From assembly GCA_000711775.1 (NCBI GenBank), contig ARYC01001165.1:37656-101655 (forward strand): a stretch of DNA of 64,000 nt, written 5' to 3'. The first letter of the stretch is position 1. Each line of letters starts with the position of its first letter. Source of the DNA: Oxytricha trifallax (Eukaryota; Ciliophora; Spirotrichea; Sporadotrichida; Oxytrichidae). Shown here one piece after another: positions 48,384 through 60,499 of this stretch. Below the pieces are notes generated by a model. The model was not told the DNA's origin. It ran no database searches and saw only the letters and a list, made by a program, of their open reading frames with translations. The position numbers and the translations under genes are program-made.

Positions 48384-48600
48384 ATGTCTGATCAGAGTGC
48401 TCTGTGTCATTCAATATTAATGTAAGTTACAAAAAACATATCTAAAATTTTATTTTTACAGGGGTTGCACCTGGTAAGGCTTAGGGCGTCAACGAAGAGG
48501 AACTTCAAGAAGTCACACAAAGAAGGGCAAACAATTTAAGATTTTCGATGATGACAGTGAAGATGAGGAAGAAGATGAAGATGAAACGTTTTTTTGTTAG
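48384..48600 (+). CDS. Small spliced ORF inside palindrome H4
   Basis: Opposite in orientation to all host genes here. Exon 1 (48384-48421) starts MSDQSALCHSIL; a 40-nt intron GTAAGT...TTTACAG follows; exon 2 (from 48462) reads GCTWQGLGRQRGTSRSHT and then KQFKIFDDDSEDEEEDEDE. The segment is distinctly more GC-rich than its surroundings and has a strong Ser/Asp/Glu tail. No family recognised. With TAA/TAG as Gln the frame stays open to a TGA near 48828 inside the right arm, so the true end is unclear. It may be a captured host exon or a cargo gene of the element. Confidence 0.45.
48422..48461 (+). other. Intron in the small ORF of palindrome H4
   Basis: 40 nt, GTAAGTTAC...TTTTTACAG, with size and borders like the confirmed short introns in channel and TBE genes. 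Splicing joins the MSDQSALCHSIL exon in frame to the exon with the acidic tail. Confidence 0.55.
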
Positions 48601-48899
48601 ATTTACTATTAATATTACTACAATTACTATTGTTATTATTCTAAATTCATTTTCTAATTCACTTTATTTTATTTAAAAAGCATCATGATTACTTTCTCTA
48701 AACTTAATTACACATTCATTTAAAGAATTCAAAACTAGTTTATTTAAAAATTAAAATAATTAAGGTATTCTACCTCAAAACAGCCTAAATGCAGTAGAGT
48801 ACCTAAATATAATAAAATTAATTTAATTTGAAGTAATGTAAAAATTTGATTAATTAAATATATTTATCAAAAATATGGTATTTTAGCTAAATAATATGA

Positions 48900-50162
48900 G
48901 CTGTATTCCATGTTGATATTATGAAAGATTCTTTTTAATCAGAATTCATTTTTTTAAATCTCACTTCGTTTTCTTAGCACTCATCACTACTTATGGATCC
49001 ATTTGAAGATTCCTCTAAATCATAGTTTTTTACTTTGTAAAATAACATTCAAAGCTTATTTTTTATTAATATTTATAATAACATTAATAGTTCCCTTTGC
49101 ATCTCATACAATAAAGACATCTATTTTTCGCTTTTAGTTCAGCTAGAGATTTTGCTAAAGTTTTCTGTTTGAATAACATTCTCTCTTGTCGATATTATTA
49201 TTTTTCTGCTATGATTTGTTGGCGTAACTCTTCAATTGTCATTTCGTAATACTTAATTTCTTTTAATTTTCTCATGTGATCTTCATAGTCTTCAATTTTA
49301 TAATTGTTTAAAAAGAATTGAACTTATTATAAATGTGATAAATAATTAAAAATTTTAAATTAATATTTTAAATATTTTGGGGAAAAATATTTATGGTATT
49401 ATAAAATAACACATTAAGCTTGATTGAGTTTGACTTTTTTCTCTTAATTTTTAATGAATGTCAATTTAATCATACTTATATGCTATTTTGTATTATCAAA
49501 ATGATTTACATAACAATTAAATTAATATATTAGTCATTCCAAGACTCATCTTCGTCTAAATAGCAATTTATTATAACAAGAATTTATTATATAAAAAATA
49601 AAATTAATAGAATTCTATACTTACACTACACTTTAACTTTATTTTTCCTTGTTTAAATCTTTTAGGGTTTATTAATTAAGAATATAATAACTTAATTATA
49701 TATATTATATACATTTCAAATTAAACACTTAATATTTCTAAGCATCAAATTATTAGATTTTTACATCTCTGAGTTACCATCATTTCCTACTGTTGGATTT
49801 GAATTTAAAGCCAAATGAGAAGGGAAAAATTCTCGATTTAGAAATTTATTTTACTATAAAAATAATAAGTTCAAAATGTTAGATTTTAAGAATGACTGCT
49901 ACTAGGCATAATTCTCACACTACCTCGACTGTTTCTTCTGTTCAATTGATTATTTAGACTAGAAACCATTAAATTTTGTTGTCCCTCATTGTTAATATTA
50001 TAGAAATACTTCAAATAGTAAGATAAATTGTAAAAATTATAAGTATTTGTTATAAAATTCAAAACTGTAATTTATTTAAGCAATAACTTAATTAAATTAC
50101 TTCAAGGGAGTAGTGTTATCTAGCTTAGTTATTTAGTTGTTTGATTTATTATTATTGTCCAT
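48900..50162 (-). CDS. Channel A3, N-terminal region
   Basis: Minus-strand exons upstream of pre-S1. NGSISSDECQENEVRFKK (48930-49020; A2 counterpart AGSISSNECEDNARYFKK), a coiled-coil-like stretch EDYEDHMRKLKEIKYYEM and KTLAKSLAELKAKN (49080-49320), FLNREFFPSHLALNSNP (about 49750-49850), QLNRRNSRGSVRIMPSSS (about 49890-50000) and a possible start MDNNNKSNNQITKLDNT with ATG at 50160-50162. AT-rich gaps lie between. Whether that Met is the true start is open, because paralogous blocks continue upstream at 51746-53635. Confidence 0.6.
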
Positions 50163-50164
50163 AT

Positions 50165-51740
50165 TGTATTTTTATAATTCATATAATCAAAATTAATATT
50201 TATAAATTTATAAAATTTATTTTTTTTGTTAAAAAAAACAAATGAAAAATAAAAGAAAATCTTTTACATTATTTTAAGAATAAGTAAATTTAATTTTTTT
50301 GGAATTAATTCAATGGCTTTTTTTTCCAATAAAAAATTTAATTAAGATAAAAATGAAAGATTTTCCAGTAAAATTGATAAATTTCTATTAGATTAATTTA
50401 CTTTAATAAGTTTAAATTTTAGAATATTAATAAGTTAGAAATCATATTTGGAATTGTACTTTCAAATTTTAAATTATCTATTTTAGAATTACAATGGGAA
50501 TAATATAGTAGTTTAATGATGTATTTAAAAGAATTTTATTTTTACTTTCTGTTTAGATCACTGCTTTTTTTCGCATTGTCTAAAATTTTTCGTCCTTCAT
50601 CTCTTTTGTGTTTATTAAATTATATTATAAAAATTTATTACCTTCTCGAAATAAAGAAGTTGGAATTTATTTAGGTTTTGGGGTTACTTGTTAATCTGCC
50701 AAATATTGCATTAAATTTATATTAAATGTAATAATTTTAATTTCATATAGCTTTTAGTATGGTTTAAATTATTAAATAATGTTTAATAATGCAAGTAAGA
50801 ATTGTTATCAATATTACTTATTCTATCATCCTAAAATGAATTAAATTAATAATTTTAAAAAAGATACATTTAAATATATATTTATAAAAATAAATCATTA
50901 TCTGAAACTACTTTTTGTAATTATAATTACTCCTATAAGGTTTTTTTCATTAATATATTGGGCAAAAATAGAATTTAATCTTGTGTTAGAGACTATTGCT
51001 ACAGATGACCTTCTCTTAAGATTTTTCAAGTTAGTTGTCTTCCAATAAAATAATATATAATTTTATATTTTTTCCTATTTTTTCTTTTCATTTATCTTGT
51101 ATTTTGAGACCTAATAATGCTGAAAAATAATCATATAAGAAAGACTTGAAGGAATTTTAATTGACATATACAAATTAAAAAAATAAAATATTAATTTATA
51201 TTGTATAGCTAAGACTACCATTATTAATTAATTTCATTAAACTCTAATTATTATCTGAGTTACAATTAAACACTACATTCGTAATACAAAATTTAATAAA
51301 AGAAAAATTAAATAGTAAATTATTATTAAGTTTTTTTGTTTATAAAAATTTAATTATTGAATAATTTAATATTTCTTAAAATAAAAAATTTGAGTATTTC
51401 AGCAAAATTTTAAATAATGTCTAATTTTAATATTCCAAAAATTATTTTAGTAAAATTTTGTATAAATTTAATATGAGTTATTATATTAATGTACTAAATT
51501 CTATTTCATTTGTATTTATCAGAAATTAGGATCATAATTGTTTTAATCATTTTAAGAATTTTCTATAAATGTGAAATAATTGAATTCCAAAGCTATACTA
51601 TATGACATATTTCTATTGCTTAAAAGATTAATTAAGATAATTAAAATTATCTTAATATTTCTCAAAGTGATTATCTATTAAATATTTTATAAAAAAATTA
51701 GTCTCTTGATACGGATTGTAATAAATTAATAATATTTTAG
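50165..51740. other. AT-rich stretch, no gene seen
   Basis: No supportable coding block. It lies between two N-terminal groups of A3 exons and may be IES or the true spacer upstream of A3. Confidence 0.4.
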
Positions 51741-51745
51741 CAAAA

Positions 51746-53635
51746 TTATAGGAATATCATTTGAAATATTATTAATTCTTTAATCTCAATTCTTTTTATT
51801 CCCATGATAGTACTATGCTTTGATATCCTATCTAAATCCATCATGTACATTTTGGTCATGTTTTCGTTTTCTAAATCATTCGGGTTAAATGCGCCTAATT
51901 TCAAAACATTAAAAATGTCCTTAGACTTTTGCTGATCCTTCTGAGATGTGTCTTTTTTCTTCAACTATAAATGGCGTTTGTAGCGGTTCAATTCGTCGGT
52001 GTCTATTGACCGAAAAGTATCCAGACTTTTCTAGTTTTGAGATCCCTCTCTTTTTATATATAAAATGCTTGAATTTATAAATTAGTATGAAGTATCATTA
52101 AAATCTATATAATAATAGTCAATATGTGAATATTAGTAAAACTCATTGTTAAATGTTATTTTTTTAGTTGAAAAATAACATAAATTTTAAATTACTTTTG
52201 CTTGACATTCTCCTAATTGATATTGATCGATTAATAGGCTAAGATTAAATGCCCTAAGTTGTTGCTCTTTTCAAAATTCCTTTGACTGATTTTTAAATTG
52301 ATATGAAATATATTCCTATGAAAATTAACTACCTTTGAAGTATAATAGAAAAATAAAAAATACTTTATATACCGCTTATCATATATAAATAAATTAAATT
52401 GCTGGAGAAAGGGAATTTTAATGCTATGGTGCATTATTATTGTAAACATTATATTAAATTAAATTATTTTTATATAAATGAGCTTTAATTTAAGTTGGTA
52501 AATTGAAAAGATTTGGGTTAACTCAATAAGAAATTTAAATTAGCTGGACTTTATATATAGGAGTACTATTATCTCATCCCTGGCGAGATGCTAAACTTAT
52601 ATTAAATGCCTCTAATTTAAATAAATTATACCCTTTAATTAAAGTTGAGTAACTCGATTGAGGAATGCGATAAATTAGTACTGTTAAATAAAGTCATGCT
52701 AATTTAAATTTTTCTGTCATGTTGGCTAGCTTTAAAATTCACTTATTTATATATTATGTATTTTAATTTAAATTAATTTCCAAAATTCAAAAGTATCCCA
52801 ACAATATTATTACTATTAGAATTAATTGACATCATTTTTTTGAATAATCCTCCAATTTTACTAGTAAATGACCTATGCGGTACATTCGAGTTAATACTAT
52901 TTTTCACACTTATCGCTTCATTTCCAGATGACTATTCATCTTTCAAGTCCATTTATTTTAAAATTGATCTAGGTAGAGATTATTGGTTGAAAAATCTCTG
53001 ATTACTTTTTCCCATCATTGCAGTTTTTTGAGTTCGAATTGGCATAAGAAAATTAGGGGCTAGGCTAGGCTAGTTTGATAAAAAATGTTTTTATGGAATT
53101 TCATAGTCTCAATAATTTTATATTTTCTTTTTCTTCAGAAATATTCATGTCTGACATCTTAAAAGACGACAATTAAAACAAGCACTTTAATTTTTTAAAA
53201 AATAAAAATGATTCTTTGATATTGATCATTAATTTAATCTATAAGCATTCATGTTTATTTTATACTATCTTGTTGAATTATTTTATCTTAATTTATTTAA
53301 ATTTATATTTTAAACTACCAACATCAAATTATTTGCTCTTAGAAGCTATTTATATATATATTTTCTTAAATAATTAATTGTAAAAAATATTTAATTTACA
53401 ATTTTATCGTAAAATATTATATATACCAGGAAACTTCCCCCTTAAATTAGTATTTTATTGCATTTAAGTTTGCTATCGCATATATTTATCAGGGCTATTG
53501 GCATCTTGAGAACGAGAAAAGGAAGTATTAAGAGTAGTCACGTTTACTGCCACAATAGCAGGTGAGTTTACACTTGCGACATTTCGCATATTATTCCTAC
53601 TATTTATACTTGGGATTTGATTTAAGTTCATAATT
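51746..53635 (-). CDS. Far N-terminal exons of A3, or a separate gene
   Basis: Minus-strand blocks paralogous to the outer A2 N-terminus. 51746-52030 reads SIDTDELNRYKRH, DTSQKDQQKSKDIFNVLKL and NMTKMYMMDLDRISKHS. After the palindrome at 52438-52806, a 70-codon block at 52810-53050 has RTQKTAMMGKSNQRFFNQQ and FTSKIGGLFKKMMS. At about 53490-53615 a likely N-terminus starts MNLNQIPSINSRNNMRNV. Composition is Ser/Asn/Gln-rich, disordered and cytosolic. It could be the true start of A3 or a gene of its own between B3 and A3. Confidence 0.5.
52438..52806. repeat. Decayed palindrome, hairpin family H2
   Basis: About 369 bp. Keeps AGCTGGACTTTA, GTACTATTATCTCATCCCTGG and the right end AAAAGTATCCCAACAATA, but arms have diverged and lost segments compared with 16525-16943. 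The oldest copy of the family in this window. Confidence 0.75.
53427..53442. repeat. Solo terminus of GGGG-ended element family
   Basis: CCAGGAAACTTCCCCCTT matches the right end of the elements at 28749-29105 and 61679-62167. No matching left end is visible nearby, so it is probably a relic. Confidence 0.5.
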
Positions 53636-54599
53636 ATTTTGTCGAATATTACTTAACTTTTATAATTATTAATATTGCACACTTATCATGCATTTTTGGA
53701 AAAATTTGAATTTATTTTTTATAAACTTAATAGTTTATTTAAAAGTTAAATATGTTTTCAGCAAATGTATGATTTCAAATATTTTCTAATGAGATTTAAT
53801 AAAATTAAAACTTTTTTAGATCTATCTAATTTTATAATACATTACACATTAGTTAATATTATAAATATATACTATCAAATTTATGAATTTTTAATTTTTA
53901 AATTATTTTTATTTTTAACCATATTATTCATTTTTAAATCATATAAATAATATACTACTTTAAGCAATTGAAATATTTAAAAGAATTAATTTATGTTTCT
54001 CTTCACAAATATCAAACAAATATATCAGCTTAATAATTTTAATAGATTCAGAATTAATAATTATCATCTTCTAATAGTCAATATAGATAATGATTTATTT
54101 CTCCAGATTTATTTATCTATAATATAAAAAATTCTACAATTTTCCTAAGAACTAAGTACATATAATCAAGCTATAAAAATAATTACAACATTTTATTCTT
54201 TATTTAGTTGTATTATTGTTAAGATTAATTTAAACAATAAGAAATTGACAAAGTAAATAATAAACTTGTAAGCATGATCAGTTATAAAAAAAAATAATTT
54301 AACTTTGTTTAATTAGCCCTAATATTTTATAAGTGAAAAATTAAATCAAACAGATATAATAATCGAGTTTAATTTTGGTAATAATTTGTCATATAGTCAC
54401 TATAAACTGTAATTTTTCACTGAGAAAAAAAGTATATTTATAGTTTTAATAAGTTTACTAGTTTGTATTTTGAAGAAATTAACTATAAATTTGAGAAATT
54501 TCATAGATTATTTTAAGTTTAGTTACTCAATTCAATACTAACTTAGCAATATTTATTTATAATAAAAAACTGATTGTTCTCTATACCTCTCTTTTATTT

Positions 54600-57500
54600 A
54601 TTAACATTTAAAATGAATATTAACCTTCAACACAATTAATTAGAGAAAGATATTTTCATTAAATTAAAGCAATATTAAAATTTCTCGAATTCAATACTTC
54701 ATAACCTATGGCTACTTTTTATACAACTAAGCGGTTTATACTGGTATTTTGTTTTGATGTTGAGATTTAAAAGATTTCAGTTATTAAATTAATTAGAATT
54801 TTAACTCCATCTCATCCATTTTCCTGTCCATATTATCTTGCCTTTGCAATGTTATTTCGTTTTAAGCTTTAAAATAAAAAGAATAATTAAAGTGAAAACC
54901 AAAAAACAATTATTTTATTTTAGAACTATGATTAAATAGAATTACTTAAAAATCTAAAAGCTGATATTAGTTGAATACTTTCATTTACTTATTAATTGCT
55001 CTTGCATATAAAAAAATAACGAAATGCAACATTATTTAGCATATCAAATCAAAGATAGTGAAAGTTTCAAAAACATTCATAGCTATATGTCCCATATCTG
55101 CATTGAATTACACCAAGCCAACTACTGCAGGATCACCATAGAACTCAATTTACTGCTCGTTAATCACTTAATCATTCCACATATCCTGATATAGTTTTTA
55201 AGCTTAATTATAAGTAAGATTCTGGGAATTTTATATAGGAACATCCTTATCTCTTCCAACATTGATTTTATCTGATAAGGTTTTATTTTGTGCATTTTCC
55301 ATTGGATTCATTAAGATATATTCAAAACCCCAAAACCCCTTCAGTAGTTTGATTGAATTTTTGATTGATAAAAGTAGACTATTAACTCATACCTTATTAG
55401 GGTTTTAATATAGTGGTTTAATGTTTAAATATTAGTAATTTAAGTGAGTATGTGCGAGGTTGGGGCCAGTTTATGACAGTGATTATATAGATTTATTGTT
55501 TAAGTTGCGTTATGGGTGCGATGATTATAGTGATCAACTCAAACCTATTCTAAATTATAATTCTATAGCAAGACTTCTCCATAAATCTCCAGCAACTGTG
55601 AGGTTTCACTGTCTATTAGCATTGAATTTAAAAAGATAGCATCTTAATTCTAAGCCTAAGAGACCCTTAAAATTTTAGCAGCATCATATTGAATATCTTA
55701 TTAATGATAAGGCTCTTAAATCCTTGGCTCATTTCTCTCTATCCTAGAGGGCTGTGATGTTTCATCGTCAATTTCCTGAGCTTCAAATATCTGTAATCGA
55801 TAGCTAACATATATAAAAATAACGGAATATCTTACAAGACAGTCAATCGCATTAAGAGAGTGATTGACTAAAATGTTCCATTTTATAAGGATAATTTAAA
55901 TTATATATTCTATTAAATGCAGAGGTCTTAAGAGTATAATATAAAGTTCATTCACGTAGATGAAGCTGTATTCATGTTTAATACCTTCATTATCAAGGTC
56001 TTGGTATAAAAGATATAGCAACATTGAAGTATATGATTAAAAGGTTAAGGTTTAAACTCATGCAATTCTTGGTGGAATAAGCGAAGATAATGGCCTCGAG
56101 ACTTATGTTATCCACCCTCGCTCAATAAAGACCGAATAATACATAAAGTTCTTATAATAACTCAGAGATAAGTACGTGGACTAAGAAATTATTCTGTTTG
56201 TAGATAACTTATCTGTCCATAAAACTAAAGACACAAGAAAGGAATATGAAAGATTAAGCGTAACAACTGTATTTAATGTTCCTTACAGTCCTCAGTTCAA
56301 TGAAATAATTTATATTGGGGGTTATTGAAGGGCCACTACAAGAAACTTCTACTCTATCACTTGATGAACGATCTGAAGATAGACACAGTAGATTTTATTA
56401 AGAGTGCTGCTAAGAGAGTCAGCGATGATAAAGCTAAAGTTTGCGCAAGAGAAGGGAGATTTTATGTTTATAAATAAGTCTTAGATTTAAACGAATGAAT
56501 AAGTTCACATATTAAATTTCCCCGCAAAGGGATTTGGCTTCTCTTTCTTTTCTTCCTCTTAAGGCTTGCTTGGGCCCATGTTTCTTCTCTTAGTGCCAGC
56601 CCCTGCATCTTTGTTCATCTCGTCTGGCTTTTAGAAATCCTTGTAGAGTCTCTTACTCAATTCATGCTTAACTTGAGACTTCTATCTCTGTTTAATTTGC
56701 TGCACTCTTTCATCAAGTATATAGCAGTACCAGGTAATTCTATAAAGTTAGAGGACTAAGCTTACTTGAGATGAAAGGATGGTTTTGAAGTATCTACAGC
56801 CAGGTGTCACTTATTTTAATACCTTGCTTCTCTTTTTCTTCAGGAGAGATGCTGTAGTGTTTCTTGTGAGCTTCTTAAATAACTTCATTTAAGTACTCAG
56901 GTTTCAGAGTTGCAAGAACACCAAAGAAGAAGTTTCTCTCTGGCAACTTATTAGAGAGCTGTAGCTTTGATGGAAGGTAGAGAGCTACATCCGGATCACT
57001 CATAGCATCATCATAGAGGTTTGTCACTGATATTTCAGGGTAGTTAAGAATTTCAATTATCATAAATTCATTAGACTTAAATGCTTTTTTCTCTTCAGTA
57101 AGGCATTTAAGAATGAGATTTTAGTTCCCTCCTAATTCGGCAAGAACAGTTCAACTATAATGGATATATTAATCTTACTTAATAACTTACCTTGCTATAC
57201 CAAATATCTATAAAGGTCCTCCTTACTTCTAAATTTTCCTATTAAGTCTTGAGATTAAATTCTCTTCATTTCATCATTCATAGACTCCATCTTGCTTCCT
57301 CTTTCTAGAAATGTTAATGAAATTTAAAATAATGGATATCCATTCTAAGTTTATTAAAATCTTACTACTAAATAGGGAGGACCTACTGGAGGTCAATCTT
57401 TAAAAGGTATGCGGAGAAAACTTTAAAAACTTTCTCCAAGTTTCATAATCCTATTTTTATCATTCTATCTTCATTAAATTGCTCCTAATAATGTTTTATT

Positions 57501-60480
57501 ATTTTAGGAGGTCCTCCAAATTAAGTTCAAACTTTATTAGGAGTTAAATTTTAAGGTTAAAACTTAATTAGGAGCAGATTAAATATAAAAATGTTTAATT
57601 ACTTTACTTGAACCTCCTAGAGAAACAAAACTTCATTAGGAGTATTTTAATTTACTAAAATGTATAAAATTCTCATAAAATATGTCAACTTACAGTCATT
57701 TATGGTTAGTTATTTTTCTTACCTCTCAGCAAAGAATCTACCAGAGTGTCTTATACTCTACTATTATAGTTTATCTCGGTAGATTTTATTATTATTATAA
57801 TAAAATATATCAGCAAACTAAAATGAGCGCTAACCTGTTAAGAAGAGCGGCATTACAAGGGTAAAGTCAACAAAAGTTTTCATTCCAGCAATCAAGAAAA
57901 GTAGAGATGCGAGACGCTGGTAATTAGTGTGAGCCTACTTATGACAACTTTGGCCAGTCTAGATTTGAGATTTAAATATAAATTAAGCAGGAGGTCATCA
58001 TAGAAGCTGTGCAAATTGAGGAAGAAGTTAAACAACCCTCCATAGAGCATTAATTATTAAAAATCAAATATGCCAAGGTTGTATCTAAAGCATTAAAAGA
58101 AGGATGGCAATATGTCTGTGAGTTCTGTGAGAAGCCATATTCTCATACTAGAGACCTCAAAGTTCACTTGAAGAAAATGCATAATAAAGTTTTGTCTTTA
58201 TTTATGAACCTACAGGGAATAGATTCCTCTAAAAAAGAAGATCAAGAAACCCAGTGGAGTCTCTTAGAGTTGAAGAGTAGGAAATGTATACGGTACTCAT
58301 GGATATTTCCCAGAAAGAGAGGATTGGAGAGATAGAGACACTTAATGGGATGTCTGGGCTCAAGCTGTAATTATAATAGAAAGCGACATGCCAACAAAAA
58401 ACGATTACTTTAGCTAGAATGAGAGAGATTCTAAGTAAAGAATCAAACAATATCTCGATAAAAATAAAATAAATGGAGGCCTGAGAGCACTTGCTTACTC
58501 AACTATCACGTAGCCAATCCAAGAGAAAATTCAGAGATCTACCACATGACTCTAAGCTTATGTTTGTGTGAAATATATTAAAAACTCGCTTGTTATACTT
58601 ACTTAAATTACTAATATTTTAACATTAAACCTCTTAATAAACCCTATTAAAACCCTAATAAAGTATGCACTAATAGTCTACTTTTATCAATCAAACTACT
58701 GAGGGGTTTTAGGGCTTTGATTGATTCACAGATTTATTACTAAATTATTTTGAATTTAAACTTTGTTTTCCAGAGTGAAGTTTCATATATTCATGATTTA
58801 GATTTTTTGAGAATTTCTTTTTTATTTCATCAACTATAGCTGATCTAATATTTTTTACTGATATATCTCCTCTATCTAAATTTTTAAATGGAAAATCTGC
58901 ATGTACACTTTGATTTATTATAAAATAAAAATCTTAAAAGTAAAAAAAGTAGTTTAAATAAATTTAGTAGCAACTATTCATCAAGATATTTTTCATGATC
59001 TCCTATCTATTATTTATGCAAATCCTCTTCTTAAAAATTTTAATCATTTTATTCATCTTACTTTTGCTATCTTTTATTGATTCGGTTAACTGCATCTGTA
59101 AAAGTACCTTTCGATTGAAATGGTGGGAAATTGCTATTTTAATTTTCTATGGTCGTTTTTCCCCCTTTCATTTCATTATTTTTATTTGTCAGGAAGAATT
59201 AAGATTTCTAATACTAGTCTGTTACTTAATTTTGCTTGTAGTTTTATGTGGTATTGAGTAAGCGAAGCGAGTTTTTTTATTCGTAGACTTAAGACACGGC
59301 TTCCTAGAGTGACTTCATAAAAAATAAATTTGAGGTTTATAGAGCTATATAATTTATAATTTAAAACTTTTTACCTGTTGTCTAAGATAAAGTTCTCCCT
59401 CTGCTAGCAATAGGGGTATTCATTTTAAAGCTAAGTTACTAATTTATTTTTGAAGCAGGATCTCCTTTAAAAAAATAACTAATCAATCTCACTATGAGAA
59501 AGATAAAATATGCTAAATACCTTTCATACTAATATACTTGTCTTATGAAGATTGAGATTATTCCTAATTTTATGCATCAATGTTGCAAATTCTTTACAGA
59601 GAAATTGGAGAGATAAATTGATTTCTTAATCCTATATTTAATAAATTATTTTACCATTAAATATGTTTATCTTATAGATTAAATCCTGAAAGTATAATTA
59701 TTATGGAATAGAAGAATATATTTCAGGTTTTCTTAATAATTTCCTATTTACAAGAGAATTCAAATTATTTTAACTTATTTGCTATCTTAATTATTTAAGA
59801 TTTGGGAGTATTAAACAAAAAAACTTTGTTAAATTTTAATTTGTGCATTATTGTAGTTACAGTTATTTTTATAAGTTTCTTTTTAATTTTACCTTAAGCA
59901 TTTAAATCACTTTTAACTAATACTATTAAAATCAGATTTCCCAATAAAATCTTTAAATATTTGGTAATTTGGAAATTAAATATGGTTTACAGTTTTTAAA
60001 TTAAATTATAATTTAAATTTTACATTATTAAATAAAACATGTTTATTTGATAATAAAATTAAATCTCCAAAAATATGGGAGATTTATTTATTATATTTAC
60101 TTAAAATAAAATATTCTGGAAGTCTACCTAGGGAGTGTTTTATCTTAGTACTATAAATGACGGTCTTTAGACGACCACTCTCATAGATTCAGTTCTCTTC
60201 TTTTACAATCAATAAAAAGATTTTTATAAATTAATAATAAAAATCTAAATTAAATTGAATGGATTCTTTTAAGTCTGCCTATTACCAGCATAAGGCGAGG
60301 GATCTAGAGAGCGAGGTATTCTCCTTTATTAATTTATTGGAGAGTCTTTGATTCGAATACTTAAACTCTCTTATTTTTACATATATGTATTTCCGTTGTT
60401 GCCAGTTAATGGTATTTTTGGAGATTACAAAGTTATATTAACTGGTGGTAGCTAAAGAGTATTTTTTCTTAAAAATATCT
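54600..60480 (-). CDS. Gene B3, N/Q-rich protein, split by a TBE
   Basis: Paralogue of B1/B2. C-terminal side: RQDNMDRKMDEMELK (54795-54855), EFYGDPAVVGLVQFNADM-HIAMNVFETFTIF (55060-55160), MENAQNKTLSDKINVGRD (55230-55300). The TBE at 55323-58719 follows. Beyond it: NIRSAIVDEIKKKFSKN (58780-58900), FTDAVNR (about 59060-59100), LQEAVSQVYEQKNS (about 59265-59320), MNTPIASRGRTLSQ (about 59380-59430). A Q/N/P-rich block with QSPKIPLTGNNGNTYM and RSLDPSPYAGNRQTQKN (60240-60480) may be its N-terminus. Deleting the TBE and one ATT joins NKSVNQ to YILMNPMEN without a frame break. Limits are approximate. Confidence 0.55.
55449..56498 (+). pseudogene. TBE DDE transposase, class 3 copy, disabled
   Basis: Homologue of 10586-11650. 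Recognisable segments are LLFKLRYGCDDYSDQLKP, TVRFHCLLALNLKR, the first catalytic Asp in FIHVDEAVF, and the second in LFVDNLSVHK; the stop TGA is at 56496-56498. No in-frame ATG opens the first block; the relic at 27683-28225 still has one. Frameshifts occur near 55800, near 56000 and at about 56305-56315, where a small deletion removes the catalytic Glu codon of the FN-I-E-FYW motif. It cannot encode an active enzyme. Confidence 0.9.
56740..56765 (-). other. Intron 2 of class 3 TBE 22-kDa-type gene
   Basis: 26 nt, GTAAGC...CTTTATAG, directly comparable to 11890-11914. Confidence 0.8.
57155..57190 (-). other. Intron 1 of class 3 TBE 22-kDa-type gene
   Basis: 36 nt, GTAAGT...CATTATAG, same length and site as 12309-12344. 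Confidence 0.85.
57478..57650. promoter_or_regulatory. TAGGAG iteron-like array upstream of zinc-finger gene
   Basis: Seven copies of TAGGAG or its complement CTCCTA, including the palindrome TTAGGAGGTCCTCCAA, within about 170 bp and spaced by A/T-rich DNA. It sits exactly where the class 1 TBE has its GTAC array, between the 22-kDa-type and zinc-finger/kinase genes. Same place, different motif. Confidence 0.5.
57823..58549 (+). pseudogene. TBE zinc-finger/kinase gene with internal deletion
   Basis: ATG 57823 (MSANLLRRAALQGQSQQ), TGA 58547-58549. One C2H2 finger remains: CEFCEKPYSHTRDLKVH. The N-lobe and catalytic loop of the kinase are missing; after a junction near 58200-58290 the frame changes to GTHGYFPEREDW and WDVWAQAVIIIESDM, the activation segment and following helix. 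Catalytically dead by deletion. Confidence 0.85.
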
Positions 60481-60499
60481 GTGAATAGATTTTAATTTA

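Larger units (their letters stand above)
47978..48895. repeat. Palindromic element H4 carrying a reading frame
   Basis: About 918 bp with inverted arms of about 210 bp: AGCTAAAAAAAGCATATTTT on the left, and the right arm ending AAATATGGTATTTTAGCT. Arms also share GGTACTCTACTGCATTTA and ACTTTCTCTAAACTTAATT. The middle (about 48190-48680) is not palindromic and holds a plus-strand spliced reading frame. The element separates the A3 N-terminal exons (from 48900) from the pre-S1 exon (to 47870), so it acts as part of an IES. Confidence 0.85.
56505..57290 (-). pseudogene. TBE 22-kDa-type gene, class 3 copy
   Basis: ATG at 57288-57290 (MESMNDEMKRIQSQD), stop TGA 56505-56507, seven bases from the convergent transposase stop. 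It has LSNKLPERNFFFGVLATL, HKKHYSISPEEKEKQG and a KRLYKDFQKPDEMN end. Introns at 57155-57190 and 56740-56765 match those of the class 1 gene. A frameshift near 57105 lies between SFL and EEKKAFKSNEF. Function unknown. Confidence 0.85.
55323..58719. mobile_element. TBE in gene B3 (class 3), decayed
   Basis: A 3397-bp element flanked by ATT (55320-55322, 58720-58722). The left end CAAAACCCCAAAACCCCTTC is intact; the right end is mutated (GGGGTTTTAGGGCTTTG). It carries the same three genes in the same order and orientation as 10484-14565, but the transposase is frameshifted several times and the kinase gene has a large internal deletion. Sequence divergence from the class 1 copy is high, so it is a distinct TBE lineage. 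Confidence 0.92.
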
